From: Prinia subflava | Taxonomy: Eukaryota > Chordata > Aves > Passeriformes > Cisticolidae | NCBI RefSeq assembly: GCF_021018805.1 | Contig: NC_086247.1 | Location: forward strand, 5,153,230-5,217,229 | DNA: 64,000 nucleotides | Direction of reading: 5' to 3' | Part shown: positions 49,088 through 61,707 of the stretch, piece by piece | How the letters are laid out: the number at the start of each line of letters is the position of its first letter | How positions within the stretch are numbered: position 1 is the first letter of the stretch | The notes under the pieces: model-generated | Database searches by the model: none | The model's input: only the letters and a program-made list of their open reading frames with translations | What the model was told of the DNA's origin: nothing | Position numbers and translations under genes: made by a program

Positions 49088-49870
49088 GTAAGTAAAAAAT
49101 ACCCAATGATTTTGCTAAAGGAGATGAAAATGTAAGTAGTTGTTTTCTCCTTTATGGTGAGAATCTGCTCACAGCATTGTGTGCCCTGGTCAAAGCTGTT
49201 CCCTCTGCTGGACCTGAATCCCAGGAGGAGCCTGATCTTCCTGGCACCCATTGGCCTCTCTTGGAGAGGGGCAAATGGAGGTTTCATCCCTTGTACAGCT
49301 GATAAATGACTTAATATTGACCTTCTAATGAAATATGTTACTTGGGTGCACTTGGTCACCACAGCTGTACGTCTGCTGGGGGACAATATGAGGCAACTGA
49401 ACACTAAAAAGATGCAAATCTCTCTTGACTTTTTACATTCAAATGACCAAGACACAGCCTTCTCCAGCTGTAATTAATGCAAATGCCAGGCTGAGTTTTT
49501 GGGCAAGAAAATCTTTAACCCTACGTAAAATTCATTCCAGTAAGCGTTGTTGGCAACTTTGCTTTTAGAAGTGTAACATCATGCTCTTCCATGAATTAAA
49601 AATAAGATGTTTTTCTGGCTGCAGTAGGAGAATTTGGGATAAGTTTTTAGTTTAATTTGTCACTGAATTATTATCAAGGAATTATGCCCAAAGAAAATTG
49701 TTTCCCCCATAGTAGTTGAGAAGTGACTTGTATATCTATATATAAAGAGAGATAGATCTTGGATGTATAACAAGGAAAACATGAAATATGTATTTTTAGT
49801 GTTGTTTGATATCCTTGTTTTCAAATGTACATTTTCCCTTTTTTTTTTTTTTTTTTTTTTTAATTTCTAG
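49088..49870 (+). other. COL22A1: COL22A1 intron, 0.8 kb
   Basis: Phase 0 intron of 783 bp. A 23-T run (49839-49861) forms most of its polypyrimidine tract, nine bases before the exon. Confidence 0.88.
49839..49861. repeat. 23-T homopolymer at a splice acceptor
   Basis: An uninterrupted run of T forming the polypyrimidine tract of the 36-bp exon at 49871. Confidence 0.95.
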
Positions 49871-49906
49871 GGCAAAGCTTATGGCATAGGAGAAAAAGGA
49901 GAAAAG
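49871..49906 (+). CDS. COL22A1: COL22A1 exon: 36-bp collagenous exon with triplet interruption
   Basis: A 36-bp, 12-codon exon in phase 0 at both ends, with acceptor taatttctag and donor gtaaga. It encodes GKAYGIGEKGEK. The first triplet is GKA, then Y-GI breaks the register before GEK-GEK resumes. So the helix has about 13 uninterrupted triplets before its first imperfection. From memory, human COL22A1 also has a short imperfection (GIG/GQGEKGEK) here, which supports this being a real exon. A run of 23 T (49839-49861) sits right before the acceptor. This is the last coding exon I can find; the following 14 kb show no Gly-X-Y exon. Confidence 0.85.
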
Positions 49907-51616
49907 GTAAGATCTAATCCTTCCCTGCTCCAACAAATGAGTTGCTTGCTGTTGCCTTTTGTAGTTCAGAGGTTGCTTTTGGAGTGCACAGGATACAAAA
50001 GATGTGACACAGTTGGATCTTTGTGGGGACCTTTATGCCTCCTTTTGCAGACAAGCTTTTGAGTTTTCATTGCTTTTTACCCTTCATGTTCTTTGAGTTT
50101 CCATGTGCATTGGCCATGGAAGATCTTATCAAATTGAAATCATAATCTTTGCTTTGTGTAAGCAGCAGTGAGCTCGTGGAGGATAATGCACTAAAGAAAT
50201 TGGCCAGAAGGATGAAAAACAGAAAGAAAGCATAATTTTGAGTTTATTGAATTTTTCATCAGGATTAAATTTGGCTTATGAGAAGTCTGCATAATCTTTC
50301 TTTCAACTGGATCTTTTAATTAATAAACTGAATGAAAAAAGCTAGAATATTTTTTACTTCAAATATTAGGCAGGACAGAGTAAGAAAAGGTTAAAACTGA
50401 GGATACGGAATAACCACTTAAAACTTCTGTGTTATCTATCTTGGAAAACTCTGTCATTGGTTATCAGCAGTGGGAAACAAGTGGCAAGGCTGGATTAATT
50501 TGCATTTTAAAAAGATGGTGATTTTGAGGCAATTCTGGCAACAAACTTTCCAGTCTGCAGAAAAAAACGAGTCTCGATGCCTAGGCTTCTGAAGAGAATT
50601 AGCTCTCTCTGCAGCCCTGTATCACACCTAGTTGAGGGTGTTTTCCCTATTATCAAAATGAAATTTCAAGTTGCAAAGAAAAATGGAGAAAGATTGACAG
50701 GATAGGAGACAAATGTATTAAGGAAGAAGCCATGGTCCGTATTGAAAATTAGATTGAGAATCTGTTGAGATGTTTTCAGGGAATTTGTGGCTACTCAATT
50801 GCTCAGAGAATTTCAAACAATATTGGATTGAGATCAGAAAGGAAGAATGCTGCACTAGAGAGAACATGGCATTTATGCCCATTGCAGCTTCTCATTTACT
50901 CTTTCTATGGTTATGATATATTGATTGTATATAATGGTAATTCATCATGTGGAATTACAATTGAAATGCCAGTTGCTCATGGCAGGAAATATTATTGAGT
51001 CAGGCTAGAGACATGGGGGCCATAAAGAGCACATTCCTGCATTCATTTTTCTGCAGTCCTCCCACTGACAGACCCTATTTAGCCTTTGAGACTCAGGATT
51101 CAGCCTTAGGAAAGCAGCTCGTGTTTGGCAGGCGGTGAGAGCCAGCACTGTGGTGGGAAACATGATGTTTATGGTAGTTTATGGCATTAATTGTGCTGTA
51201 GTTGAAGCAAATTCTTGTTTTCTTATGTTTTGAACTCTGCAGAAAAAAGTTCATAAAATGTCATTCCATCTTTATTATTTTCATGTAGAGACAAATAGGT
51301 TTGCAGGTCTGGAGGGGGAAAAGTAGAGAGATGTCACAGTACGTGCAGAACTTCTTCAGCTGGAATAGCCAAACAGCACTGAGTGCCCAAACAAATGTGT
51401 GGGCTTGGAGGATGCTGAGTTACGGTCAGCTCGTGGTGTTTATTTGGTAACTCTGCCACCTGAGGCATCTTGTTCTCATCTGTGGAGGGAGGGTTAACGG
51501 GAGCCAGGGCGTTTGTGCTCCATGTGCACCCAATGGCTCAGTGTCAGTGCTGGTGCTGGTGCAAAGATTTACCAGCTGTATGTTGCTGGCCTGATTAGAA
51601 AGAGAGCCTCAGGATA

Positions 51617-51800
51617 TAGAATCATAAAATCATACACTATCTCTAGTTGGAAAGAATCCATATGGATCATCTAATTCAACTCTCTGCTCCTTCCAGGACT
51701 ACTTAAACTAAACTGTGTAACTAAGAGCACAATCCAGATGTTTCTTGAGCTCTGACAGGCTTGGTGCCATGACCACGTCCCTGCACAGTCTGTTCTGGTG
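51617..51800 (-). mobile_element. CR1 LINE 3' fragment
   Basis: Begins 'tatagaatcataaaatcata' and continues 'agttggaaagaatccatatg' and 'gatcatctaattcaactctc', which is the CR1 3' end in reverse orientation. The right boundary is uncertain. Confidence 0.82.
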
Positions 51801-54800
51801 CCCAAGAAGTAGCCAGAACCACAGGGAGCAGGGCTGCAAGTGCCTGCAATTCCAGTTACCATCAAAGTAGAATAACCTATGAAATTAAAACCTTCCCAGA
51901 GAGAAGAACACCTGGAAACAGAGGAATCATGTGGCTCCTTTGTTTGCCTGCAGTGCTGCAATGGCTGCATGAGCAGGAATTCTTTCTCACTTTGGCTGTG
52001 ACAGCTTTGTTTCCTTGATTTTTGTGGGTATGAGCCAGTGCTGGAAAGCTGCATCAGAGATGCTGGACTTCACTAACAGCTGCAGTCTGTGTGGTTGTTG
52101 TTGTGCACGTGCTGTGGGATCCCTTAAAAGGACGAGGCTCACATCCTAAATGTTGATGGAACAAAGTGGTCTCACCTTTGAAAAGACTGAGATGACAAGA
52201 TTAAAATCACCCCCTTATTATAGCCTTGCTCTCCAGCTGTGCCAATGCCAAACACCTGTCAGACCACAGTGTTGCCAAGTACTGTTTGCAGGGCATTTTT
52301 GTGAGGCCTGAGGCACTTGTCGGAGGGAAAATCCTGTGCTTTTCCAGAAGGACAGGAGAGGTTCTGACCTTGCTTCTCCAGGTCATCACCTTGGTAATAT
52401 CACCAAGTTAAAGCCAAAAGGATGCTTGTATTAGCATATACAACATGTCAAGCACATCATTAGTGGTAAACCCCAAGATAATAACAGCTATGGAAAAAAA
52501 CCTAATTCTTGTTGACATGAGGGTTTGTGTGACTTTTAAACCCAGGAAACTCACTGTGATGGTTCAAGCAGCAGCCTGGCATGTTCTGCCAGGCCTAAGT
52601 AGCTCAGAGTGATGGAGGGTGCTTTTTATGAACAGAAACATGCATATCCAACCAAGTAATTATGCACAGAAAAAAAAAAAAGAAAATACCATAATGAGTC
52701 TACAGGTGCCCTTGTAAACCACTGTCAAGTGATTTTCCTGGAGAGGTGGGATTCAACTATTGCTGCTCTGTATTTCATCTTAAATTTCCATTGTTGACTG
52801 TCATCTTTCAGCTCTTAGAGTTCTTAATCCCTTTCACATTAAATGTAGTCTGTCACATTTCTGCTCATAAATCTGTGTCCCTTTACTGTGTGTTCATTCA
52901 CTTTTGCAAATGCTTGTTGTTTAACTGATTGTTATATGAGGGTAAATATCCAATTCTGTAACATCATCACCATGAAAGGGAATGCTTTAGCTTTATTCTG
53001 GATGTTTTCTAAGTGGCTATCTGCTAAACCAGATGGCCTGGTCCTGGAAGGGTTATAACTCACATCTTCAGATCTCTATTGATGCAAGAGTGAGTAGTAG
53101 GGGCAGGAGATGAGTGAGGGCAGCAGGAGCAGCTGGAGAGCATTTTTGAGGATGATTCAAGCAAAACGGGGTTTCAGTAACTTGATCAAAGTCAGAGAAT
53201 TCATGTCTGACAGGGGAGGTTCTGCAGAGCATGAGGTCTGCATTCCTGGGGCACAGCCATCCAAATCACGAGCCAGCCCTTCTGATGCCTCTGTGCAGAA
53301 TTTAACTGGGAGGCTTTCAAAAACTTATGCCTTTGTCTTGCAAAGTACTGAGCATCATGCAATGGTGCTGAGACATCCTCCCAGCATCCCAAAGGCCAAG
53401 AGCAGGGAAAAGGCTCTGTAGGCAGGAAGGTGCTTGGAAATGTGATGACTTCAGGGGAAATGAGACTCAAATCTGTCAAACTTTGAGTGATATGGAGATA
53501 TTAGTGTGAAATTATTTTTCACTCTTTCTTCTATTGTAAAACTGAAGGGGAAGCAAGCCAAGCTACCTGATAGGAAGTTAAAAAGAACAAAATTAAGTTG
53601 CTTTTCATCCAGCAGGTATTGAAACAACTCTTTGCAAACTCCTCTGGAGGTTAAAATTTCATGTATTTGAAAGAATGCATATGAGTTAATTAGACAGAGA
53701 CATCAGTAAACCTCTAGTGAGCACAAAGACATTCTCTGCTTCAGGATGTCAGTGGAGCTCTGCAAACTGTGATTGGTGACAGAAGGACAGAAGGTTTGAG
53801 AAATTTTCCATGAGGAAAACTGAGGCAGAAGGGCCAGAAGCTCACTGTACCTTTGTCTTGACTGCTGGTAGCTGTTCTTAGGCTTTTGTACAACCCTTGA
53901 ATATTCCTAACACCTTTGTTGCCCAGAATGAGACAAATTTCAATAGTTTGTTCAGGGTTTAGGCCAACCCTATTCACATCTGTTGAAGAAGAGTAGGAAG
54001 CGTGAAAAAAAGTTCCATGAAACAAGTGGAGCAAGTGATCACTACCATGATTTTTCCACAGGAAACCAATTAGTCAGAGGAAAAAACTCTAACCATAAAC
54101 ATCCATCTTTTGCAGAGGTGGTGAATGAAGGTTTCATTATGTTTTGCACTGGGACTTCCGTCACTAATTAGTTTTCAAGAGTATCCAAGCTTTCCTTTTG
54201 TGCTTTATCTGTTTCCCTTCATGCTAATAATCACACAGGCAGCAATGAATATGAGAAACAACTTTAGTAGATTAAGTCTATATTCTCCTAGCAATTTTTT
54301 TTCATGGTAAAGACTGATAAAAATGCAGAAGGGTTATTACAGTATTTCTGAAGATAATAAAATCTCTAAAGTGGCTTGGCTTATTAGAGATGCAGTAGTG
54401 ACTGCAAGGCCAAGCATAGAAAAGAAAAGCAGGCAGATAGTTCAGGCTCTGGTCTAGACTGTAGGACATCCAGACTTGGAACTTGGCTCTAATGACCTTG
54501 AGCAAAGCAGCTAGTCTTTGTTCCCCTAAAATTAACCTGAAGACCCTTTTTCTCTCCAGGTCTGTGTATCTTGCCTGCTAGATCCTTCAGACAAAGGCTT
54601 TGCTTCCCTTCCCTTCTCTTCTAATTTGTGGTTATTGCCATGTTTAGGGCTTCTGGAAAAGTTGTGTAAATCTGCTCTGTTACAAACAGTGTCTCCACAC
54701 AGAGCCCTGTGCTCTGTCTGCCCCGAGGCAGCTGAATATACCAAAGGCCTGACCTGAAGGCCCTGTTGCTTTTTTACCCCTGTGCTGTGCTGTCAGCAGG

Positions 54801-56279
54801 ACTTACCAAATCAGCACGAGCACTGTGCCTTTAGATCAGGGCTGGCCAGCATCCAGCAACTTGGGACACAAAAAAATGAGTGCAGTTCTGGCTGCAAGAA
54901 GTGCTGCAGGCATAGCTGGAGCTTGGTGCTGCAGGCTGGTTTGATGGAGGAAGAGAACTTTCATCTGTATATTTTTAAGGGATGCATTCTGGGACCAGGA
55001 GGATGGTGTGTGTGATTTGCTGGCAGGCAAGGCGCAGGCTGGCAATGATATTTTAGACCCAAGGGCCAGAGGTGAAAGCTTGAAAACAGCTTCAGTACAA
55101 AGGAGGGGGAGCAACCAGCTTGAACTTCTAATGGCAGGATCTGTTCTCTGAGCTCTTCAGTGATACGGGGCCTAAACTTACATGAACCAAGAAATAATCC
55201 TTATTCCTGCAACTTCCAAATAAAACTTATTATCACTTCAAGAGATATGTGTGTCCTTTTCATTGCCGAAATGGTGAGCCCAGTGCAGGGAAGATGTTCC
55301 AGTGAGGTTACAGACCTTGCCTGGGCTGCTGTGGTGTTCACGTAGTGTCACCAAGTCCCCAGACTCACAAATGCCACTCAGTTTACCCAGGACTGGTGAG
55401 CTGAAGGGTTTTCCCAGAGAGACTAAGGCAGAAGCAGACTGCAGAAGCCTTGCTGCATCAGCATCCCTTCTGGCTCCTTCAGTGAGCGCATCTTGACAGT
55501 AACAAGATGGGAAAACATCTCCAAGTTTAGAGATAATATTGAGTTGAAATTTGCAGACAAAACCAAACCCCGGTGCCCTGTCATTGATGCTCCTTGGAGA
55601 CAGTGGCTATGGAAACATTGCCTCTTCAGGGTTGCGTTCTCATGTTCTTAGTGCTCAGGTCTTCTTATTTTATTGCAGAATAAAAGGTAATGTGAGTAAA
55701 ACTGACCTGGTAATGCAAAGTGAAAGCACAGTCTGCAGGGCTTTTTTTATATTTTTGGGTTTTGGGTTTGCTTTTGGTTTGGAACTATTCTTTGGCTCAG
55801 AAACTATTCTTAGCAACTGAATGCTGGTTAAGAGCACTTAACCTCTCAGTCCAGCACTTAAACATCTGTATAATACCTCATCTACCTCTTAAGACTGTTA
55901 CGCAGTTTACTGGAGTTATATCTGTGATTTCTTCTTAGAATCCTCATATTAAAAGGTGAGTTCTAGTAATGTCACTATGTGCCTTACTCAGTATGTTCTG
56001 AATCCTCCTCTGTGTGTGACCAATTTTGGTCTGCGTGCTGAGTATTTTTGTGTCCCCTTAAATGTAGTTAAATCACATTCTGCAGAACTAAATAACCATG
56101 GTTTGATGGAGTTCTTTTTCTTAACCATAATTAGAGGGTTTTAGATAAATTCTGTGGGTTTCTGTGACCCAGAATAACAGCTGCAGATTGCAATAAACAA
56201 CTCAAAGTCAGCTCACACAGTTATTGTGATTGTGACAGATCAATTCTCAGCAGTGTAAGAGTGCTAGTAACTTGGTTCC

Positions 56280-56324
56280 TTTTTTTTTCTCCCTTTTTTT
56301 TTTTCTTTTTTTTTTTTTTTTCCC
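56280..56324. repeat. T-rich homopolymer tract
   Basis: Long T runs interrupted only by CTCCC and single C bases. Intronic. Confidence 0.9.
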
Positions 56325-57466
56325 ATTGCATAAACTTAGAAAACATGTATTTCTTGTATTTCTTTCCAGCATTGTTCCCTGGCTGGCAGGTACATTGTTG
56401 GTATGCAATGACATCTACTGGCAGCCAGAAGTTTGCAAAGTCTCCAGCACTTGTTTCTTTAGAGGATTTCTCTGCCTCACTGGCAGTGAGGAAAGGAACT
56501 ATGTGAGAGAGATTTGCCAGCTCCACATTTCTTCTGAAAATAAACTGGGGGGGTGGAGGCCAGAAAAAAACCACATTGTCTTGATTCTGTAATTGATAAA
56601 TCTTATTGGAATGTAGGATGCTCCTGAGAGTGATGTTGTAGTGGATAGGTATGGATTATCTGCCTGTTAGGTGGGAAATAAAACAGCTTTCCCAGCAGTC
56701 TGGAGCACACCCTCTGAAGTGCAGCTTGTAGCCCAACAAATCACAGAGAGCTGAAGCATTGCACAAAGTTGCTATCACTGGTCCTTCAAAGGTATCCCAA
56801 GCATTCCCTGCCCTTCTCCCTGCTGATTATTCTCTCTAGTTAAGCAGATGGGTTGTCCCCTTTCCACAGATCAAAGCTGTTGCTGGTTCTTGGCTTTGTG
56901 ATGGCTGAGAAGGTGCAGGTGCCTTGTTCATGGGTTCCCTGACGGGGCAGGTAAGGGCAGCACTGGATTTTATGCTGTTCTTAACTTACTCGAGTGCAAC
57001 ACCTTTAATTTCTTGTTCTGGGTCTCTCACCCTTTTTCTTAAGCACTACCTTGAGATTTTATGTCTCCCAAAGCCCACAAAGCCTTCTGTCTCTGGCATT
57101 GACAGGAAGTGTTTTGGGTCTCAGACCCTGCTGAGTAATAAATGTACTCAGTAGTGCTAAGTGCCAGATGAGGAAAATGTGAGGTTTTTTTCATGACAAA
57201 TGTTTTCTGCTGAAGCAGTATGTGGACCCTTAGTGGTTATGTCAAGGATATCTGATTTGGTGTTGGGAGTAGGTTTGGGTCTCTGGAGACAGTTTTGGGT
57301 TTTTTTCTGTGCTTGTCACTGGCTCCAAAGAAGATCTTGACCAGACCTTTTCCCTTTCCCATACCTCAGTGTCCAAGTAAAATGGGAAGAAGGATCATGA
57401 CCTTTGTCATAACCTCTGAGATGAAATAAACCTAGGGAGCAGCACCACTTCATAAAGAAATAGCAT

Positions 57467-57530
57467 AAAACCATAGAATAGTTTGAGTTGGAAGGGACTT
57501 TAAAGACCATCTAGTTCCAACCCCTGTGTC
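57467..57530 (-). mobile_element. Short CR1 LINE 3' end fragment
   Basis: 'aaaccatagaatagtttgag' followed by 'ttggaagggactttaaagac' and 'catctagttccaacccc' is the terminal part of a CR1 in reverse orientation. Confidence 0.88.
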
Positions 57531-60500
57531 TGGCTGGATCAGAGAGATTTATAGCTTTGGCAAAGACCTGACTGAGCAGCCTCAGGTGTGTTTGGCAATT
57601 AACAGCAGTGCATCACTGCAAGTTATAAGTAGGTGGTGATAAGACTTTAGGCAGATGTTCTCTTCAGTTTGGGTGTGACATTTAAAGAGAGGTGTGGAGA
57701 GATGTTGCTCATTGCAAAGAGCAATGAGAAGAAGGATCCATGATTTGGCAAATTAACCCAGCAGGGAGAGATTTAAAGGAAGGGATTCTTCGAGGAGGAG
57801 AGGAATCACGGGCTAGACGATGCAGTTAATCCTGAGGAAAAGCTTTGTACACATTTCAGGGAGGCACCAGAAGATTGACTAAGAGGTGAACGTGGAATAT
57901 CAGTAGCAGAAGATGGTTAAAAGCTGATCAACACCAGAGTTTGGAGCACTCCGACACATTACTCCTCTGCCCTAATGAGCTCTGAAATTGTTGGAGCTAC
58001 CAAAATTGTTGAGGTGTATTTAGAGATTTGAAGCTTCAGAAACTTCCCAGAAGCGAAGCAAATGGCATATAGATTATTCTTCCAAGAAAAAGTATCAACC
58101 AGTATGTATCATATCATCCACGAGACCAAAACCATTTTCTTTTTATAGATGTAATGACTTTAATTCATCAATGCCATGATACATGACTGGAATATTTTTC
58201 TGTTTCAATGAACAAATGCTATGTACCCTCTGGTACATAGCAAGCTTCTGTCTGGTCCTGAGTAATGTCAGGTGCTGGCAAGGAGCATCAACTTGTGCTT
58301 CAAGGTAAAGAAATTTCTGGAGCAGAGTTATGTTTTTCATATTTCAAGGTTTCTAAGAAATGTGTCTTTAACTGAAGACCCTCTTGCCCCAACAATTCAA
58401 ACAAGAAAAATGAACTTTTGGGATCTATTGGTCCTACATCTGCAAACCCAACTCATTGTAGTCCAGTATATTCATCAGGTTATTCCTCTGTGCAGTGAGA
58501 TTATAGTACTGATTGTTTCCAATTATATTTTACCTCCTATTCATTATGTTCAATCATAAATAGCTCTGCAAATTCTTGACTGTTTCTTAATTTGAACGTT
58601 TCAGCAATTGATTGAGCAACTCTAGCTGCTGAACAGGAATATTTCAAACAGCAGAGCTCCCTCTTGTACTCCCCTGTGCTCTGTGCTGCAGAGGTGCTTT
58701 CTTTAGTTACGTTCTCCACTTGGCTCAGCCTGGGTTGGAGATGAAGCAGGAGTTCAGGAGTTGTCAGGGGTGTCTGACCACCCCACTCTTAGCAATCACC
58801 TGCTTAAGGAGTGAAGGAGTGTTGTGGTGGGGAAGCAGACAATATGAAGCTGATGGACAAGATTCCAGGCTCCAGTGACAACTTTAAAGCCTTTAGGATG
58901 TTTCTGTGTTATTCTGAACTCTACACTGACCTGGATTACTGTAGAGCTGTGCCACATGAGTGAGCTCTGATGCATCTTTTCTCCTGCAGTACCAAGCTTA
59001 TAGATGTATCAAATTAGCTACAACCCAGCTGTTGCTTTACCTATTTTTATGAAAATTTGGACTATCAGGTTTCTTGAGAGAAATATATCTGTTGGAATTT
59101 CTGAAAAATGGGGCATCTGCTCTTTCCAGAAGAACCATGATCATAAAGTGAATGGTCAGATGAACCTTTGTGGTCTCATAGGGTGGTCCATGACATTCAT
59201 GATAAGATTCAAGGGTTTAGAAGGCTTTTGAAAATTAATATCTCTGGGAAAGTACCTTTTGGGAACAATTGAATTCTATGTAATGGATTAAATAAAATCT
59301 TGCATATGTTTGAAATACAAAAAACACCAATAGTTTTCATATAAACAGCTGTTTGCACTGGACTGGATTTCCTGATAGTCCTGAAGAACCTATGACTTCT
59401 ACTGCCCCCTGTGTATCATATCCACATTACAATTCTGTTTATTAAATCAGACTATAATCTGACAGAGATTCAGAAGAGAAGATTTTCTTCATTTCTTTCT
59501 TCTTTACTGCAGCAAACTCCAAGTTGAGACGAATGACTTATTTTATCTTGAAGCAGAAGATTAGGCCAGCTTTGGTGTCAAATTTGCCAAGATATTAATA
59601 GGGCTTTAGCATCATTAAGCTAATAGAACCCTGCATCTGGGCACTGCAGAATGGCAGTCATTTGTGCTGCCTGTGTGGTCAGCAGCTTTTGAAAATGGAG
59701 CTAGGTGGACATATATCCACTGCAGCTCTGCCTCTCAGTTGATCTGCAGATCATCCCTGGCTTTTAATGAAACCTTGGTCTTTGCCCTGCCTCTCTAAGA
59801 AAAAACCCACCAAAAAACCCCACCTCAAAATTTACAGTATATTTCAATAAAATATTTATTGTGCCATTGGTTGGTTCTCTTGAATGGAGAAACCCTGAAA
59901 AGAAAGATATTGCATTCTTCCAGACCATGAGGTCTCCTGGAAGTGTTTTAAGACATTTGAACCTGAAGACCCCAGTCAATCTCTTGTGTTCTCCCACTTC
60001 ATGTGACTCATCAAACACTGATAACAATTCAGGGTATAGCCACGGATCAGCAGTAGGACAGCTACCCATCACCTTCTCATTTATTCTTCATGAACATCAA
60101 GCTGCCAAGTTAGATGCAGGCCAAAGAGCCAGGAGAAATAATACAATTATGGTTAAGGCACTGACCTGGGTCACAGGAAATCTGGAGTGAGTTTCTATCT
60201 TTGCCCCAGACCTTTTGTCTGTCCTCTGCTTTGTTGTACCTCTGACTGATCACCCTCAGGAGGTGACAGCAATATTACAGTTGCTGTAACCCCCTTCTCA
60301 TTTCACAGGGATGCTGTGAAGTTAATTAACAAAGGAGAGAGGGGGGTGTTAATGGTGAAGTGCCACCACTCCATAGTTCAATTTTACTTCTGTTTCCTTT
60401 TGATCTTGCCCAATTGTTCTGTTTCTTTTCAAATCTTGCTATTTTGCCTCCTACTTTGGCTCTAGATCCCCCAGTTTGTGCAGCTGCCAACATGCTGAGT

Positions 60501-61526
60501 GTGTGATTCATGGGGTTCAGCTTGGCAGATTTTTTGCAGGTCTCCCAATGACACCTTCATTGACATTTTGTGACAGGGTTAGAAATTTTAATTTCATACC
60601 AGGATTAGAAAAATGGCCCTTTTGTGTGAGATGTAGACCAGTTTGGAAGATAAAATAAATAATATGTATGGAATTGACCTTAGAATGATGTGTCTTCAGT
60701 TCTCTGATCTGTATGCTAAAGGAAGAGACCAGTGATTTATTTGAATTTGACAGGGAAATGAGAATCTAACCATGTGTTTTGGAGTGACTTTCCACCCCCC
60801 ACTTTTTTTTTTTTGTTTCATTTGCTCTATTTTCATTAACATAGGCTGCAACCCAGAGTTTCAAATAAAATATGTGATTATAGGCCACAGCTGTTCTCAA
60901 GTTAGAAGAAATATTTGTAAACTTGGCAGCTGCTTGAGGAGTTGCAAATGGAGGAAAGAAAAACATTTAAATTTAAGCAGATTGCTTAAAAACATCACTG
61001 AGGAGTTTTTTCCTTTATGTGCTTCTGATGTCTCTCTAGGATCAGGTAATACTGAATTGTCCTATCTCTACATCTCTCCTTATACCTGCAGATTCCTTCC
61101 TTCTCTGTTTTAGGTCTCTTCAGAAAAAAAATTGTTAGGAGGTTGAATATGACAAAATCTGGGCACTTGTTTTTCCCACTCTGTTGAAATATATCATCTA
61201 ACAATTAAGGTTATTTTTTCTGTAATTTCATCATTTTCTCCACTCAGACATAGCAGGATATGCATAGAATGTTGTACTAGTTTTGACTGGGGTGGAGTTA
61301 ATTTTCTTCCCACTGGCTGGTATGTTTTGTATTTGTGTTGATAATACAGAGATGTTTTTGTTATTGCTCAGCAGGGCCTACACAGAGGCAAGGCCTTTGC
61401 TGCTTTTCGTACGGCCATGCTGGAAAGGAAATTTGGGGATCAGGGGAGGTTGGGAAGAGACACAGCCAGGACAGGTGACCCAAACTGACCAAAGGGATAT
61501 TCCAGACCATGGGACATCATGCTCAG

Positions 61527-61535
61527 TATATAAAG
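61527..61535 (+). promoter_or_regulatory. TATA box within sense-oriented LTR
   Basis: TATATAAAG lies 170 bases upstream of the LTR's ATTAAA signal, the expected place for a retroviral U3 promoter. Activity today is unknown. Confidence 0.6.
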
Positions 61536-61701
61536 TGAGGGGAGGAAGAAGGAGGAAAGGGGCACATTTGCAGTGATGTTGTTTTCTTCCCAAGTAACCA
61601 TTGCCTGTGATGAGGCCCTGCTCTCCTGGAGATGGCAGAACAGAAGCAGGCAGTTTTCCCTTTGTTTTGATTCGCTTGTGTGCTTGGCTTTTACTTTCCC
61701 T

Positions 61702-61707
61702 ATTAAA
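61702..61707 (+). terminator. ATTAAA polyadenylation signal in sense-oriented LTR
   Basis: The hexamer is followed by T-rich sequence (tctttatttc). It lies in the sense direction inside a COL22A1 intron and could in principle truncate transcripts. Use is not shown. Confidence 0.5.

Larger units (their letters stand above)
12865..49906 (+). other. COL22A1: COL22A1 gene, internal part (nine exons, both ends outside the window)
   Basis: Nine exons with AG acceptors and GT donors join in a single open frame of 917 coding bases. The encoded order is linker, TSPN/laminin-G-like domain, Cys-rich hinge, then Gly-X-Y repeats. This is the order found after the VWA domain in collagen XXII, a homotrimeric extracellular collagen of tissue junctions (family knowledge). 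Short diagnostic stretches such as LCPNVHVEGDRF, DVFPQGLPDEYAFVTTF and KTVIGKRLYDSVPID agree with my memory of vertebrate COL22A1. The related VWA+TSPN collagen COL21A1 and the TSPN collagens COL16A1 and COL19A1 fit less well. No stop, frameshift or missing domain segment is seen, so the gene looks intact. No VWA-like exon is visible to the left, so the 5' exons lie outside. Intron phases are 1, 1, 2 and then 0 throughout. Confidence 0.93.

Noticed and set aside
54960..55015. Short G-rich stretch reading like Gly-Pro-Gly (ILGPGGW)
   Set aside because: There is no Gly-X-Y periodicity and no splice sites, so it is not a collagen exon.
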